Source of the DNA: Salana multivorans
Lineage (GTDB): Bacteria; Actinomycetota; Actinomycetes; Actinomycetales; Beutenbergiaceae
Assembly: GCF_003751805.1 (NCBI RefSeq)
Contig: NZ_RKHQ01000001.1
Span: 1,302,001 to 1,366,000 of the forward strand
Length of the DNA: 64,000 bases
Reading direction: 5' to 3'
The notes beneath the pieces are model-generated. The model was not told the DNA's origin. It saw nothing but the letters and a program-made list of their open reading frames with translations, and did not search any database. Positions within the stretch are counted from its first letter, which is position 1. Each line of letters starts with the position of its first letter. This document shows positions 8,724-16,128 of this stretch, piece by piece. The translations under genes and the position numbers were made by a program.

Positions 8724-9410
8724 ATGCGCCTGACGAACCGGACTTCCCGCCACCTCGCCCTCCTCTCCCTTCCGCTCGCCGCCGCGCTCGCGCTGACCTC
8801 CTGCAGCGCTGCGGTCGAGGGCGGGGACCAGTCGCCGAGCGAGACCTCGGCCGCCCCGGACCCCGCCTCGTCCCCCTCGAGCGACGCCGCGACACCGACC
8901 GACGCCGCCGAGACGCCGAGCGCCACGCCGGAGGAGTCCTCGACGGCCGGTGCCGTCGGCGACACCGGCGACACCGGCGACACCGTCACGCTCCCCGACG
9001 GCGCGACCTGGCTCTCCGACGTGCCGTCGGTGTCGGGCCGCGAGTCCGGTGCCGTCGTCGACGTGACCGTCCGCGGCGTCGCGCCGACCCACGCCACCGG
9101 CCAGTTCCTCGGCTGCGACGGCACGACCGACGTGGTCCAGTACGACCTCGGCGGCGCGTACGCGACGTTCGACGGGCGGCTCGCGATGCGCGACGGCGTC
9201 CCGGACGGCCTCGTCGCCGAGGTCGTGATCCTGACCGACGGCGAAGCGGTCTCGGCCTACCGGGTCGACGCCACGGACGACGGCGTGCCGTTCCGGATCC
9301 TCGCGGACGGCGTCGACGTCCTCGAGGTGCAGACGACGGCCGTCGAGGGCGAGTGCCAGACGGACGCCGTGCCCTACCTGGTCTTCGTCGACAGCTACCT
9401 CACCCGGTAG
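8724..9410 (+). CDS. secreted lipoprotein of unknown function
   Basis: A 228-residue protein with a typical lipoprotein signal (positively charged start, hydrophobic core LALLSLPLAAALA, lipobox LTSC at about residue 26). A Ser/Thr/Pro/Glu-rich linker of about 50 residues follows, then a small globular domain with three cysteines. TAACGT lies 6 nt before the ATG. No family recognised; it is probably anchored outside the membrane. Confidence 0.75.
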   Translation: MRLTNRTSRHLALLSLPLAAALALTSCSAAVEGGDQSPSETSAAPDPASSPSSDAATPTDAAETPSATPEESSTAGAVGDTGDTGDTVTLPDGATWLSDVPSVSGRESGAVVDVTVRGVAPTHATGQFLGCDGTTDVVQYDLGGAYATFDGRLAMRDGVPDGLVAEVVILTDGEAVSAYRVDATDDGVPFRILADGVDVLEVQTTAVEGECQTDAVPYLVFVDSYLTR

Positions 9411-9427
9411 CCGGAGCCCCCGGCGGA

Positions 9428-9470
9428 ACGAGCCGGGCCGCACGACTCGACGTCGTGCGGCCCGGCTCGT
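9428..9470. terminator. bidirectional hairpin terminator
   Basis: A perfect 19-bp stem (ACGAGCCGGGCCGCACGAC and its complement) with a 5-nt loop TCGAC, 18 nt beyond the lipoprotein stop. It sits between convergent genes and can serve the plus strand; the minus-strand gene ends at 9613. No T-run. Confidence 0.75.
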
Positions 9471-9612
9471 CGTGCTCGCCCGGCGCTGACCGACACGGGC
9501 TCACCCCGCGCGCCGACCGGCACGGCTGCACCGGGCCACCCGGTGCGCGCCGCCGGGCGCGGCTGTGCCGGGCCGACCGGCGCGGTCGACCCGGCGTGGA
9601 CGGTGCCGCGGG

Positions 9613-10062
9613 TCAGGAGCTGAACAGCCAGATGCCCCCACCGACGGCTGCCGCGACGAGGATCGCGTAGAGCGCGAGCATCCCGTAGCCGAGGACGAGA
9701 CCGATGACCGCGAGCGCCGTGCCGCTCTCGCCGGTGCGGCGGATCTGTCCGAGCCCCATGTGACCGAGGATGACCGGGACGATCGCCAGGCCGCAGAGGC
9801 CCGTGATGAGCGAGGCGATGGCGAGGCCGTTCGTCCGGGGGACCATCGGGACGGCGGGGTACGGGGCGTAGGCGGGCGCCTGGTAGGCGGCCGGGCCTGT
9901 CGGGGTGCCGTACGCGCCGGGCGTCGGGGTGCCGTACGCACCGGGCGCGGGGGCCTGCGTCGGGGCCGCCGGCGTCGAGGCCTGCGTCGGCTGGACGGGC
10001 ACCACCCGGGTCGGGACGGGCAGCCGGGTGGTCGGGTCCTGGGGGTCGGGGTGCGTCGTCAT
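9613..10062 (-). CDS. DUF4190-type small membrane protein
   Basis: 149 residues: an N-terminal Pro/Thr/Ala/Tyr-rich cytoplasmic segment with near-repeats of GAYGTPT, followed by two transmembrane helices separated by the loop GQIRRTGESGTALA. This is the DUF4190 pattern common in actinobacteria. TAGCCT lies 6 nt ahead of the ATG, so it is probably leaderless. Function unknown. Confidence 0.8.
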   Translation of the reverse strand: MTTHPDPQDPTTRLPVPTRVVPVQPTQASTPAAPTQAPAPGAYGTPTPGAYGTPTGPAAYQAPAYAPYPAVPMVPRTNGLAIASLITGLCGLAIVPVILGHMGLGQIRRTGESGTALAVIGLVLGYGMLALYAILVAAAVGGGIWLFSS

Positions 10063-10200
10063 GCGACAAGGCTACGGATCGGGTCCGCGCCACGGACCTC
10101 GACCGCGTCGCAGTCCTGTCGCAGATCGGCGACGGCGCCGGCCCCGAACTGCCGAGCCAACCCCGGGACAAGCCCGCGGCGCCCCGGCTAGCGTCGGTTC

Positions 10201-10620
10201 ATGAGCACCGCAGCCATCGCCGAGATCGCCGTGGATCTCGCCGCGAACCCAGCAGTCGCCGCCTCCGCCTGGACGAGCACGGGCCTCGCCGCCTGGTGGT
10301 GGCCGCACCACCCCGACGCGACCTACGACTTCGAGCCCGAGGTCGGCCGCACCTTCCGCCTCGCCACCGAGCGGGGCGGCCAGGCGGTCCGCGGGGAGTT
10401 CCTCGACGTCTCGGAGGACTTCCTCGCCTTCTCCTGGGTGTGGATCGACGAGGGCGAGGAGCTCGACGGCGAGCACGTCACCGTCGCCTTCGCCCCGCTG
10501 GAGGGCGGCGAGGCCACCCGGGTCACCGTCGTCCAGAGCTCGACGCGCGAGTCCGTCCAGGCCGCGAGCCGCCGCTGGGCCGACTCGATCCAGCGCCTCG
10601 AGGCGGTCTACCCCGGCTGA
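10201..10620 (+). CDS. SRPBCC/AHSA1-domain protein
   Basis: 139 residues of the Bet v1-like START/AHSA1 fold: an opening helix-strand pair with AWWWPH, the GRTFRLATERGGQAVRGEF strands and a long C-terminal helix (SVQAASRRWADSIQRLEAVY). Family members bind hydrophobic ligands. TAGCGT stands exactly 6 nt before the ATG. Its 3' end overlaps the convergent ccdA-like gene by 13 bp. Confidence 0.85.
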   Translation: MSTAAIAEIAVDLAANPAVAASAWTSTGLAAWWWPHHPDATYDFEPEVGRTFRLATERGGQAVRGEFLDVSEDFLAFSWVWIDEGEELDGEHVTVAFAPLEGGEATRVTVVQSSTRESVQAASRRWADSIQRLEAVYPG

Positions 10621-11486
10621 CCCGCGTCGTCCCGCGCCGCGTCGTCCCGCGCCGCATCCCGCGCGAGGCGACGCCGCCGCAGCTCCCACAGGACGAGCAC
10701 GACCGCGACGACGACCAGGATGGCGACGACGTCGACGACCGGTCCGGACGCTCGCGCGACGACGGTCTGCAGCCAGTACTGCGTCTCGAGCGGCAGGAGC
10801 TCGGGCGCGCCGACCAGCCCGTTGGTCGTCCAGAACAGCACGCCGACCGCCACGATGAGCACGCCCGTCACGATCGAGGTGGTGTGCGTCTCGCGACCCA
10901 GCAGCGTGACGCTCCGGCCGCGCAGCAGCCGCTGGCCGCGGGGGCCGAGCCGCCGCCACAGGGCGGCGATGAGCAGGAGCGGGAGGACCATGCCTGCCCC
11001 GTAGACGGCGAGCATGACCGCGGCCTCGAGGCTGCCGCCGCGCGTCACGGCCAGCGTGAGCACGGCGCCGAGGATCGGGCCCGCGCAGAACCCGGCGACG
11101 GCGCTGGCCGCCCCGAGGAGGAACGACTTGCCGAGGCCCGTCGCGGTGTCCGCGTGACCGCGCAGGGCGGTGCCGCCCGGGACCAGGCGGGCGGGGTCGA
11201 ACCCGAGCCCGAGGATCTGCAGCACGCCCAGCACGACGAGGACCACCGAGGAGACGACGACGATCGTCGTGCGATGGGTGACGAAGAACGCCCCCACGGC
11301 CCCCACCCCGGCGCCGAGCGGCACGAGCACCGCCAGGAGCCCGGCGTAGAAGACGAGCCCGTGGAGGGCCAGCCGCGGACCCGAGCCGACCGTCGCGGCG
11401 AAGAACGCCGGCAGCAGCAGCGCCGCGCACGGGCTCAGGAGCGCGAGCGTGCCCCCGAGGAAGGCGCTGACGAGACCGACGTCCAC
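10608..11486 (-). CDS. CcdA/DsbD-type membrane thiol reductant transporter
   Basis: This 292-residue integral membrane protein carries electrons from cytoplasmic thioredoxin across the membrane. It has at least six hydrophobic helices with the two redox cysteines in SPCAALLLPAF (helix 1) and GFCAGPIL (helix 4). It follows the DsbA-like gene by 7 nt, starting at GTG 11486, so the pair likely forms one extracytoplasmic redox relay. The C-terminus carries an Arg/Asp/Ala repeat. Confidence 0.88.
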   Translation of the reverse strand: MDVGLVSAFLGGTLALLSPCAALLLPAFFAATVGSGPRLALHGLVFYAGLLAVLVPLGAGVGAVGAFFVTHRTTIVVVSSVVLVVLGVLQILGLGFDPARLVPGGTALRGHADTATGLGKSFLLGAASAVAGFCAGPILGAVLTLAVTRGGSLEAAVMLAVYGAGMVLPLLLIAALWRRLGPRGQRLLRGRSVTLLGRETHTTSIVTGVLIVAVGVLFWTTNGLVGAPELLPLETQYWLQTVVARASGPVVDVVAILVVVAVVLVLWELRRRRLARDAARDDAARDDAGQPG

Positions 11487-11493
11487 GACGCGC

Positions 11494-12333
11494 TCAGCCC
11501 TCGGTCAGGGAGTCGGCGGGACCGGTCGGGTCGGCCTGCTGAGCCGCCCGCCCCGTGGCGCCCGTGATCGCCGACTCGACCGCGGCGACGAACACGTCGG
11601 TCGGCTGGGCCCCGACGATGGGCTGGCCGGCGAGCACGAACGTCGGCGTCGAGTACGCCCCGAGCCGCAGGCCGAGGTCGGCGTTGCGCGCGATCTCCGT
11701 CGCGGCGGCGGGCGAGCTGAGATCGATGGCGAACCGGTCGGCGTCGAGGCCGAGCTCGCTCGCGAGCGCCACGAGCGCGGTGTCGCTCAGCTCCGCCTCG
11801 GAGCGCGTGTGACCGCCGGGGAACAGCGCGTCGTGGTACTCGACCAGCGCACCCTGGAGCGCCGCGGCATAGGTCGCGCGGGCCGCGCGCTCGGAGTTCG
11901 CGCCGAAGATGTTGACGTCGCGCCACTCGATGCGCAGGTCGCCGGCGTTGACGTACCGCAGCACCACGGGGAAGGTCTCCTCGCTCCACCGCGCGCAGTA
12001 GCCGCACTGGTAGTCGGAGAAGACCGTGAGCACGACGGGGGCGTCGACCGGGCCGAGCGCGAGCACGTCGTTCTCGTCGCGCCGCTCGACCTCCGCGAGG
12101 CTCACCCCGTCGGCGTCCGGCGTCGGCGCACCCGCCGCGGGGTCACCGGCGCCGGGCTCGGTCGCCGCGGCGTCGGGCGCCGACTGCCCGGCCGAGTCCG
12201 CGCCGGCGTCGGGCTTCCCGTCCTGGAGCGCGACGACGATCGCGATGAGGATGGCCGCCACCAGGACGACGACGGCCGGCACGAGCCAGGTCGCGGTGCT
12301 GCTCGTCCGCCTCGGGGCGGGTGCGCTCGACAT
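11494..12333 (-). CDS. membrane-anchored DsbA-family thiol oxidoreductase
   Basis: A 279-residue protein with one N-terminal membrane helix (about 16-36), a Pro/Ala/Asp-rich linker, and a thioredoxin-fold domain with active site CGYC (110-113) and cis-proline loop AYSTPTFVL. It probably forms or isomerises disulfides in exported proteins. The ATG at 12333 has GGAG upstream; longer in-frame starts run into sequence divergent to cutC. It is followed at once by the ccdA-like gene that could keep it reduced. Confidence 0.9.
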   Translation of the reverse strand: MSSAPAPRRTSSTATWLVPAVVVLVAAILIAIVVALQDGKPDAGADSAGQSAPDAAATEPGAGDPAAGAPTPDADGVSLAEVERRDENDVLALGPVDAPVVLTVFSDYQCGYCARWSEETFPVVLRYVNAGDLRIEWRDVNIFGANSERAARATYAAALQGALVEYHDALFPGGHTRSEAELSDTALVALASELGLDADRFAIDLSSPAAATEIARNADLGLRLGAYSTPTFVLAGQPIVGAQPTDVFVAAVESAITGATGRAAQQADPTGPADSLTEG

Positions 12334-12544
12334 GCGGTGCTCCAGGGTCGTGGGTCGGGGACGTCCCGCGACGCCCTGACGGCGGGCATGACGACGCGAG
12401 GTGTCGTCGGGGGCCGTCGCCGTCCATTCTGCCCGGTCACCGCCGGCGGCTCCCGCGGAACGAGGGAGCCGTGCCTCACGCCCCGGCCCCCACGACGCGG
12501 CCGGACACCCGGCGCACGCGGGCCGGATGCGCCACGATGGGACG

Positions 12545-13255
12545 GTGACGGGTGGACGTGGGCTTCTGGAGGTCATCGCGCTGAGCGCGCTCGACGCCGA
12601 GCGGGCGGAGCGCGGCGGAGCCGACCGGCTCGAGGTCGTCGGCACGATGGACGACGACGGGCTGTCGCCCGACCCGTCGCTGGTCGCCGAGATCGCCGCC
12701 GCGACGGGGCTGCCGCTGCGCGTCATGGTGCGGGCGCGGGCCGGCTTCGGGACCGACGGCGAGGAGCTGGCCCGGCTGCGGGGGCTGGCCGTCGCCTACC
12801 GCGGGGCGGGCGCCGACGGCCTCGTCCTCGGCTTCCTCGACGCGACCGGAGCGGTCGACGTCGACGCCGTCACCGAGATCGTCGGGGCGACCGACGGGCC
12901 GTGGACGTTCCACCGGGCGATCGACGCCTGTCCCGAGCCCGATCGCGCCTGGGCGGTGCTGCACGGCCTGCCGCGGCTCGACCAGGTGCTGACCGCCGGG
13001 TCGACGCGTGGCGTCGGGGACGGGCTCACCGCCCTGCTGCGCCGCGCCGAGACGGACGAGCCGGCCCGCTCCCGGATCCTGGCCGGCGGCGGCCTGCGGC
13101 CCGAGCACGTGCCGGTCCTCGCGCAGTCCGGGATCACGGCGTTCCACATCGGCAGCGCGGCTCGGCCGGACGGCTCGTTCGCCGCCCCGGTCGATGCCGC
13201 GCTCGTGCGCGGCTGGCGCGACCTGATCAACGACGCGCTCGCGTCACCCGGCTGA
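12545..13255 (+). CDS. cutC: CutC family protein
   Basis: A 236-residue TIM-barrel protein of the CutC family, historically tied to copper homeostasis but of uncertain biochemical role. Landmarks: LEVIALSALDAERAERGGAD near the start, VRARAGFG, TFHRAIDACPEP, the LTAGSTRG loop and GITAFHIGSAAR. The GTG at 12545 follows CACGAT by 6 nt (leaderless); an upstream in-frame extension is arginine-rich and unlikely. Confidence 0.9.
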   Translation: MTGGRGLLEVIALSALDAERAERGGADRLEVVGTMDDDGLSPDPSLVAEIAAATGLPLRVMVRARAGFGTDGEELARLRGLAVAYRGAGADGLVLGFLDATGAVDVDAVTEIVGATDGPWTFHRAIDACPEPDRAWAVLHGLPRLDQVLTAGSTRGVGDGLTALLRRAETDEPARSRILAGGGLRPEHVPVLAQSGITAFHIGSAARPDGSFAAPVDAALVRGWRDLINDALASPG

Positions 13256-13269
13256 GCGACCCGGAGGCC

Positions 13270-13400
13270 GTCCGCTCTCCGCGGATCGACCGCGATCCCA
13301 CCGCGCCCAGCTCGTCCGGGCCGCACCATCGGCGCAGGTCAGCGCCCGACCGCTCCCAGGAGCCAAGCGTGCGGCGGGTACCGATCCGCAGAGAGCGGAC
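13270..13400. repeat. 131-bp element with inverted ends, copy 1
   Basis: It is bounded by GTCCGCTCTCCGCGGATCG and CGATCCGCAGAGAGCGGAC (19-nt ends with one mismatch) in the gap between convergent cutC and the hydrolase gene. A related element of 132 bp with nearly the same ends lies at 50523-50654 in the opposite orientation, and both share GCTGACCTGCG in the middle. It contains no gene. Confidence 0.75.
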
Positions 13401-13443
13401 GCCTCAGCCCTCGGCGCGCGGTCCCGCCGGGTCCTCTCGAGAT

Positions 13444-14271
13444 CTACCGGGGCTGAGCGGCCGGCCGCTGGGCCGGCAGGGCGCCGAGGAACTCCTCGAC
13501 CGCCGCGGCGTACGCCTCGGGCTGGTCGCGCCGGACGCAGTGACCCGCGTCCGCGACGACGGCCCGGCGGACCAGGTGGTTCGTCACCGCCTCGGCGCGC
13601 GGCGCCATCGGTGCCGGGTCGGGCAGCACGAGCAGCGTCGGCACCGCGAGCGCCTGGAAGGCCGCCTCCCACGGCCCGGCGACGAGCCGCAGCCCCTCCC
13701 GGACGTACCGGCGGTCGACCAGCGGCTTGCAGGCCGCCCACGCCTCGATCTCCGCCCGGCTCCACGACGACTCGCGCAGCATCCGCTCGACGTGCCCGGC
13801 GCGCTGCGCCGGCGTCAGCATCGAGTCGAGGAACGCCTCGTTCTCGGCCACGACGTCGGGGGCCGAGTCCGGGTCCGCGTCCTCGGGCCACGGCGACGCC
13901 GGGTCCTCCAGCACCAGGGCGCCGACCCGGTCCGGTCGCGCGAGCGCGGCGTGCAGGGCGAGGTTCCCGCCGAGGGAGTGGCCGACCAGCACGACGGGCT
14001 CTGGCTGCGCGTCAAGGATCCCGAGCACGTCCGCCAGCATGACCTCCGGCGTCCGCGCCAGCTCGGCGCGCGCGAACCGGGGCGAGGACCCGTGCCCGCG
14101 CAGGTCGACGGCGAGCATCCGGTATCGCTCGCCCCAGCGCTCGACCAGGTCGGGCCAGGTCGTCCCGGCCTCCGTCAGGCCGTGCAGGAGGACCATCGTC
14201 GGTGCCCCCGCGTCGGTCCGGCCGAAGGGGTGGATCGTCAGCGGCAGGCCAGCGGCGTCGTCGTCATCCAT
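13444..14271 (-). CDS. alpha/beta hydrolase
   Basis: A 275-residue alpha/beta-hydrolase: the oxyanion segment VLLHGLTEAGTTW, the LRGHGSS motif, the nucleophile elbow GHSLGGN, a lid region, and the closing DAGHCVRRDQPE with the catalytic histidine; the acid is likely in LLVLPDPAPM. The ATG at 14271 overlaps the kinase-like gene by 8 nt, so the two are translationally coupled. Substrate not identifiable. Confidence 0.88.
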   Translation of the reverse strand: MDDDDAAGLPLTIHPFGRTDAGAPTMVLLHGLTEAGTTWPDLVERWGERYRMLAVDLRGHGSSPRFARAELARTPEVMLADVLGILDAQPEPVVLVGHSLGGNLALHAALARPDRVGALVLEDPASPWPEDADPDSAPDVVAENEAFLDSMLTPAQRAGHVERMLRESSWSRAEIEAWAACKPLVDRRYVREGLRLVAGPWEAAFQALAVPTLLVLPDPAPMAPRAEAVTNHLVRRAVVADAGHCVRRDQPEAYAAAVEEFLGALPAQRPAAQPR

Positions 14272-15112
14272 CCCGTCCGACGCTACCGCCCAGAAGGCCG
14301 AGGAGTCCTTGATACGGCGCCTCCCGCAGCGGCTCGTCGCTGAGCATCCGGAACAGCAGGGCCCGCAGCATGGCCTGGCGCGCGCGGCCGGTCCGCCACG
14401 CCTCGAGCGCCGAGTCCGGCGCGCCGTGCCAGAGCACGCAGTCGAGCACGCAGATCGCCTCGGCCCACAGCACGGGTCGCCAGGCGGGACTGAGGTCGAT
14501 GACGAGGGCCACGCCGCGCGGGTCGCGCAGCACGTTCGAGGCGAGGTCGCGGTGGACGAGCTGGTCCGGGCCGAGTCGCCCCGCGTCCACCGGCTCGAGC
14601 AGCTCACCGATCGCGGCGATCGACGCGAGGAACGACGCCGACGCCCCCGGCCGCGCCGCCGACACCGCGGCGGACAGGCCCGCTGGGTCGCCGAACGCGA
14701 TCGCCTCCGCGCGGTCCCAGCGGCTCGAGGACGGCAGTGGCGGGCGCTCGCGGACCGCGGACGCGAGGTGCGCGTGGAGCAGCCGGCCGGTCGCGAGCAG
14801 GACGTCGAGGTCGTGGCACGCCACGACGCCGGGCTCGAAGCGCGTCGCGGCCCAGCCCTCGACCACCCACTCGCCGTCGCGGGCCGGCACCGGCATCGCG
14901 AGCCGGAGGGGTCGCCGCCCGGGCGCGACGTCGATCTCGTAGGCCAGCCGCGCCTGGACCGGGCTGAGCCACGCCTGCAGCCCGGGATCGCGATCGGGGC
15001 TCAGCGCCAGGTCGCCGGCGCGGACGGAACCGCCCTGCCCACCGTCGAGCCGTTCGACGTCGTCGGGAACGGCGAACCGGTCGAGCACGGTCGGGGAGGG
15101 AAGCGCTGGCAC
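14264..15112 (-). CDS. aminoglycoside-phosphotransferase-fold protein (TIGR02569-like)
   Basis: A 282-residue kinase-like protein resembling the actinobacterial TIGR02569 group: the start LPSPTVLDRFAVPDDVERLDGG..GSVRAG, the brace WVVEGWAATRFEPG, the catalytic loop VHRDLASNVL and the metal site VIDLSPAWRP (D in place of the usual DFG aspartate). It begins the two-gene unit with the downstream hydrolase. Small-molecule phosphorylation is likely but unproven. Confidence 0.82.
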   Translation of the reverse strand: MPALPSPTVLDRFAVPDDVERLDGGQGGSVRAGDLALSPDRDPGLQAWLSPVQARLAYEIDVAPGRRPLRLAMPVPARDGEWVVEGWAATRFEPGVVACHDLDVLLATGRLLHAHLASAVRERPPLPSSSRWDRAEAIAFGDPAGLSAAVSAARPGASASFLASIAAIGELLEPVDAGRLGPDQLVHRDLASNVLRDPRGVALVIDLSPAWRPVLWAEAICVLDCVLWHGAPDSALEAWRTGRARQAMLRALLFRMLSDEPLREAPYQGLLGLLGGSVGRDG

Positions 15113-15172
15113 CTCACGAGCCTACGGGCGGGTCCGCCGCGGGCGGGAGCCCTCGTGGCGGGAGGCCGCCGG

Positions 15173-15325
15173 CTACCGCACCCGCCGGAGCACCCGCGCC
15201 GGGACCCCGCCCACCACCGTGTCCGGCGGGACGTCCCGGGTGACGACGGCCCCGGCCGCCACGACGGCGCCGTCACCGATCGTCACGCCCGGCAGGATCG
15301 TGGCGTTGGCGCCGATCCAGACCCT
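15173..15325 (-). pseudogene. C-terminal remnant of a hexapeptide-repeat acetyltransferase
   Basis: Reading the minus strand to the TAG at 15175-15173 gives about 50 residues with [32 protein letters not shown] and [11 protein letters not shown]. This is the last coils and tail of a left-handed beta-helix acetyltransferase. No start codon or N-terminal two thirds are present upstream, so it is a relic. Two intact relatives lie at 20432 and 38051. Confidence 0.8.
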
Positions 15326-15392
15326 GCACCGTACCGACGCCCGCCGACGAGCCCCGCGAGACGGCGGGCGAGGCAGGGCCTAGCCTCGGGGC

Positions 15393-16085
15393 ATGGACGA
15401 GCCGGTGGACCGACAGCCCGACGGGCGAGCCGACGACCACTCCGGCGCGCCCGACTGGGCCGCCGTGCACGACGCCTGCCTCGACGCCACGATCGCCCTC
15501 GCCGCGTCGCTCACGCCCGAGCAGCTCGCGAGCGCCGTCCCCGCGACCCCGCGGTGGAGCGTCCACGACGTGCTCGCGCACGCGGCCGGGGTCGCGAGCG
15601 ATGTCGTCGCGGGGCGGATGGACGGTGCGCCCGGGCCCGCCTGGACCGCGCGGCACGTGGCCGAGCGGGCCGACCGGACCGTCGCCGACCTGATCGAGGA
15701 GCTGGCGGCGACCCGCGCGGCGGTCGCCGCCGTTGCCGCCGGCACCGACCGGCCGGCCGTCGTCTGGGACCGCTCGGTCCATCTCGCCGACCTGCACGAG
15801 GCCCTCGGTCTCGGGGTGCCACCGGACCCGACGTGGCGCCCGGTGCTCGCCTCGGCGGCCCCCGGCCTGCTCGCCGGCCTCCCCCTGAGCGTCGCCTGCG
15901 CCGGCCGGACGTACGGGGCGGGCGGCCCGGAGGTCACGGTCGACGCCTACGAGCTGGTCCGCGCGCTGTTCTCGCGTCGCTCGCGCCGGCAGGTCCGGGA
16001 GTGGGCCGGTCCGACCCCGAGCGACGACGAGCTCGACGCGCTCGCCGTCTTCGGCCCGCGCGAGGACGACCAGCCCCGGCCGTGA
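15393..16085 (+). CDS. maleylpyruvate-isomerase-family mycothiol-dependent protein
   Basis: A 230-residue DinB-like four-helix protein of the actinobacterial mycothiol-dependent maleylpyruvate isomerase family: the N-terminal metal-site helix VPATPRWSVHDVLAHAAGVAS, a middle histidine in RSVHLADLHEALG, and a C-terminal segment with YELVRALFSRRSRRQVREW. These enzymes use mycothiol or act as thiol transferases; the substrate is open. TAGCCT lies 6 nt before the ATG. Confidence 0.85.
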   Translation: MDEPVDRQPDGRADDHSGAPDWAAVHDACLDATIALAASLTPEQLASAVPATPRWSVHDVLAHAAGVASDVVAGRMDGAPGPAWTARHVAERADRTVADLIEELAATRAAVAAVAAGTDRPAVVWDRSVHLADLHEALGLGVPPDPTWRPVLASAAPGLLAGLPLSVACAGRTYGAGGPEVTVDAYELVRALFSRRSRRQVREWAGPTPSDDELDALAVFGPREDDQPRP

Positions 16086-16128
16086 GCGATCGGGACCAGC
16101 CGGTGGCGGGGGATGACAGGCTGGTGCC

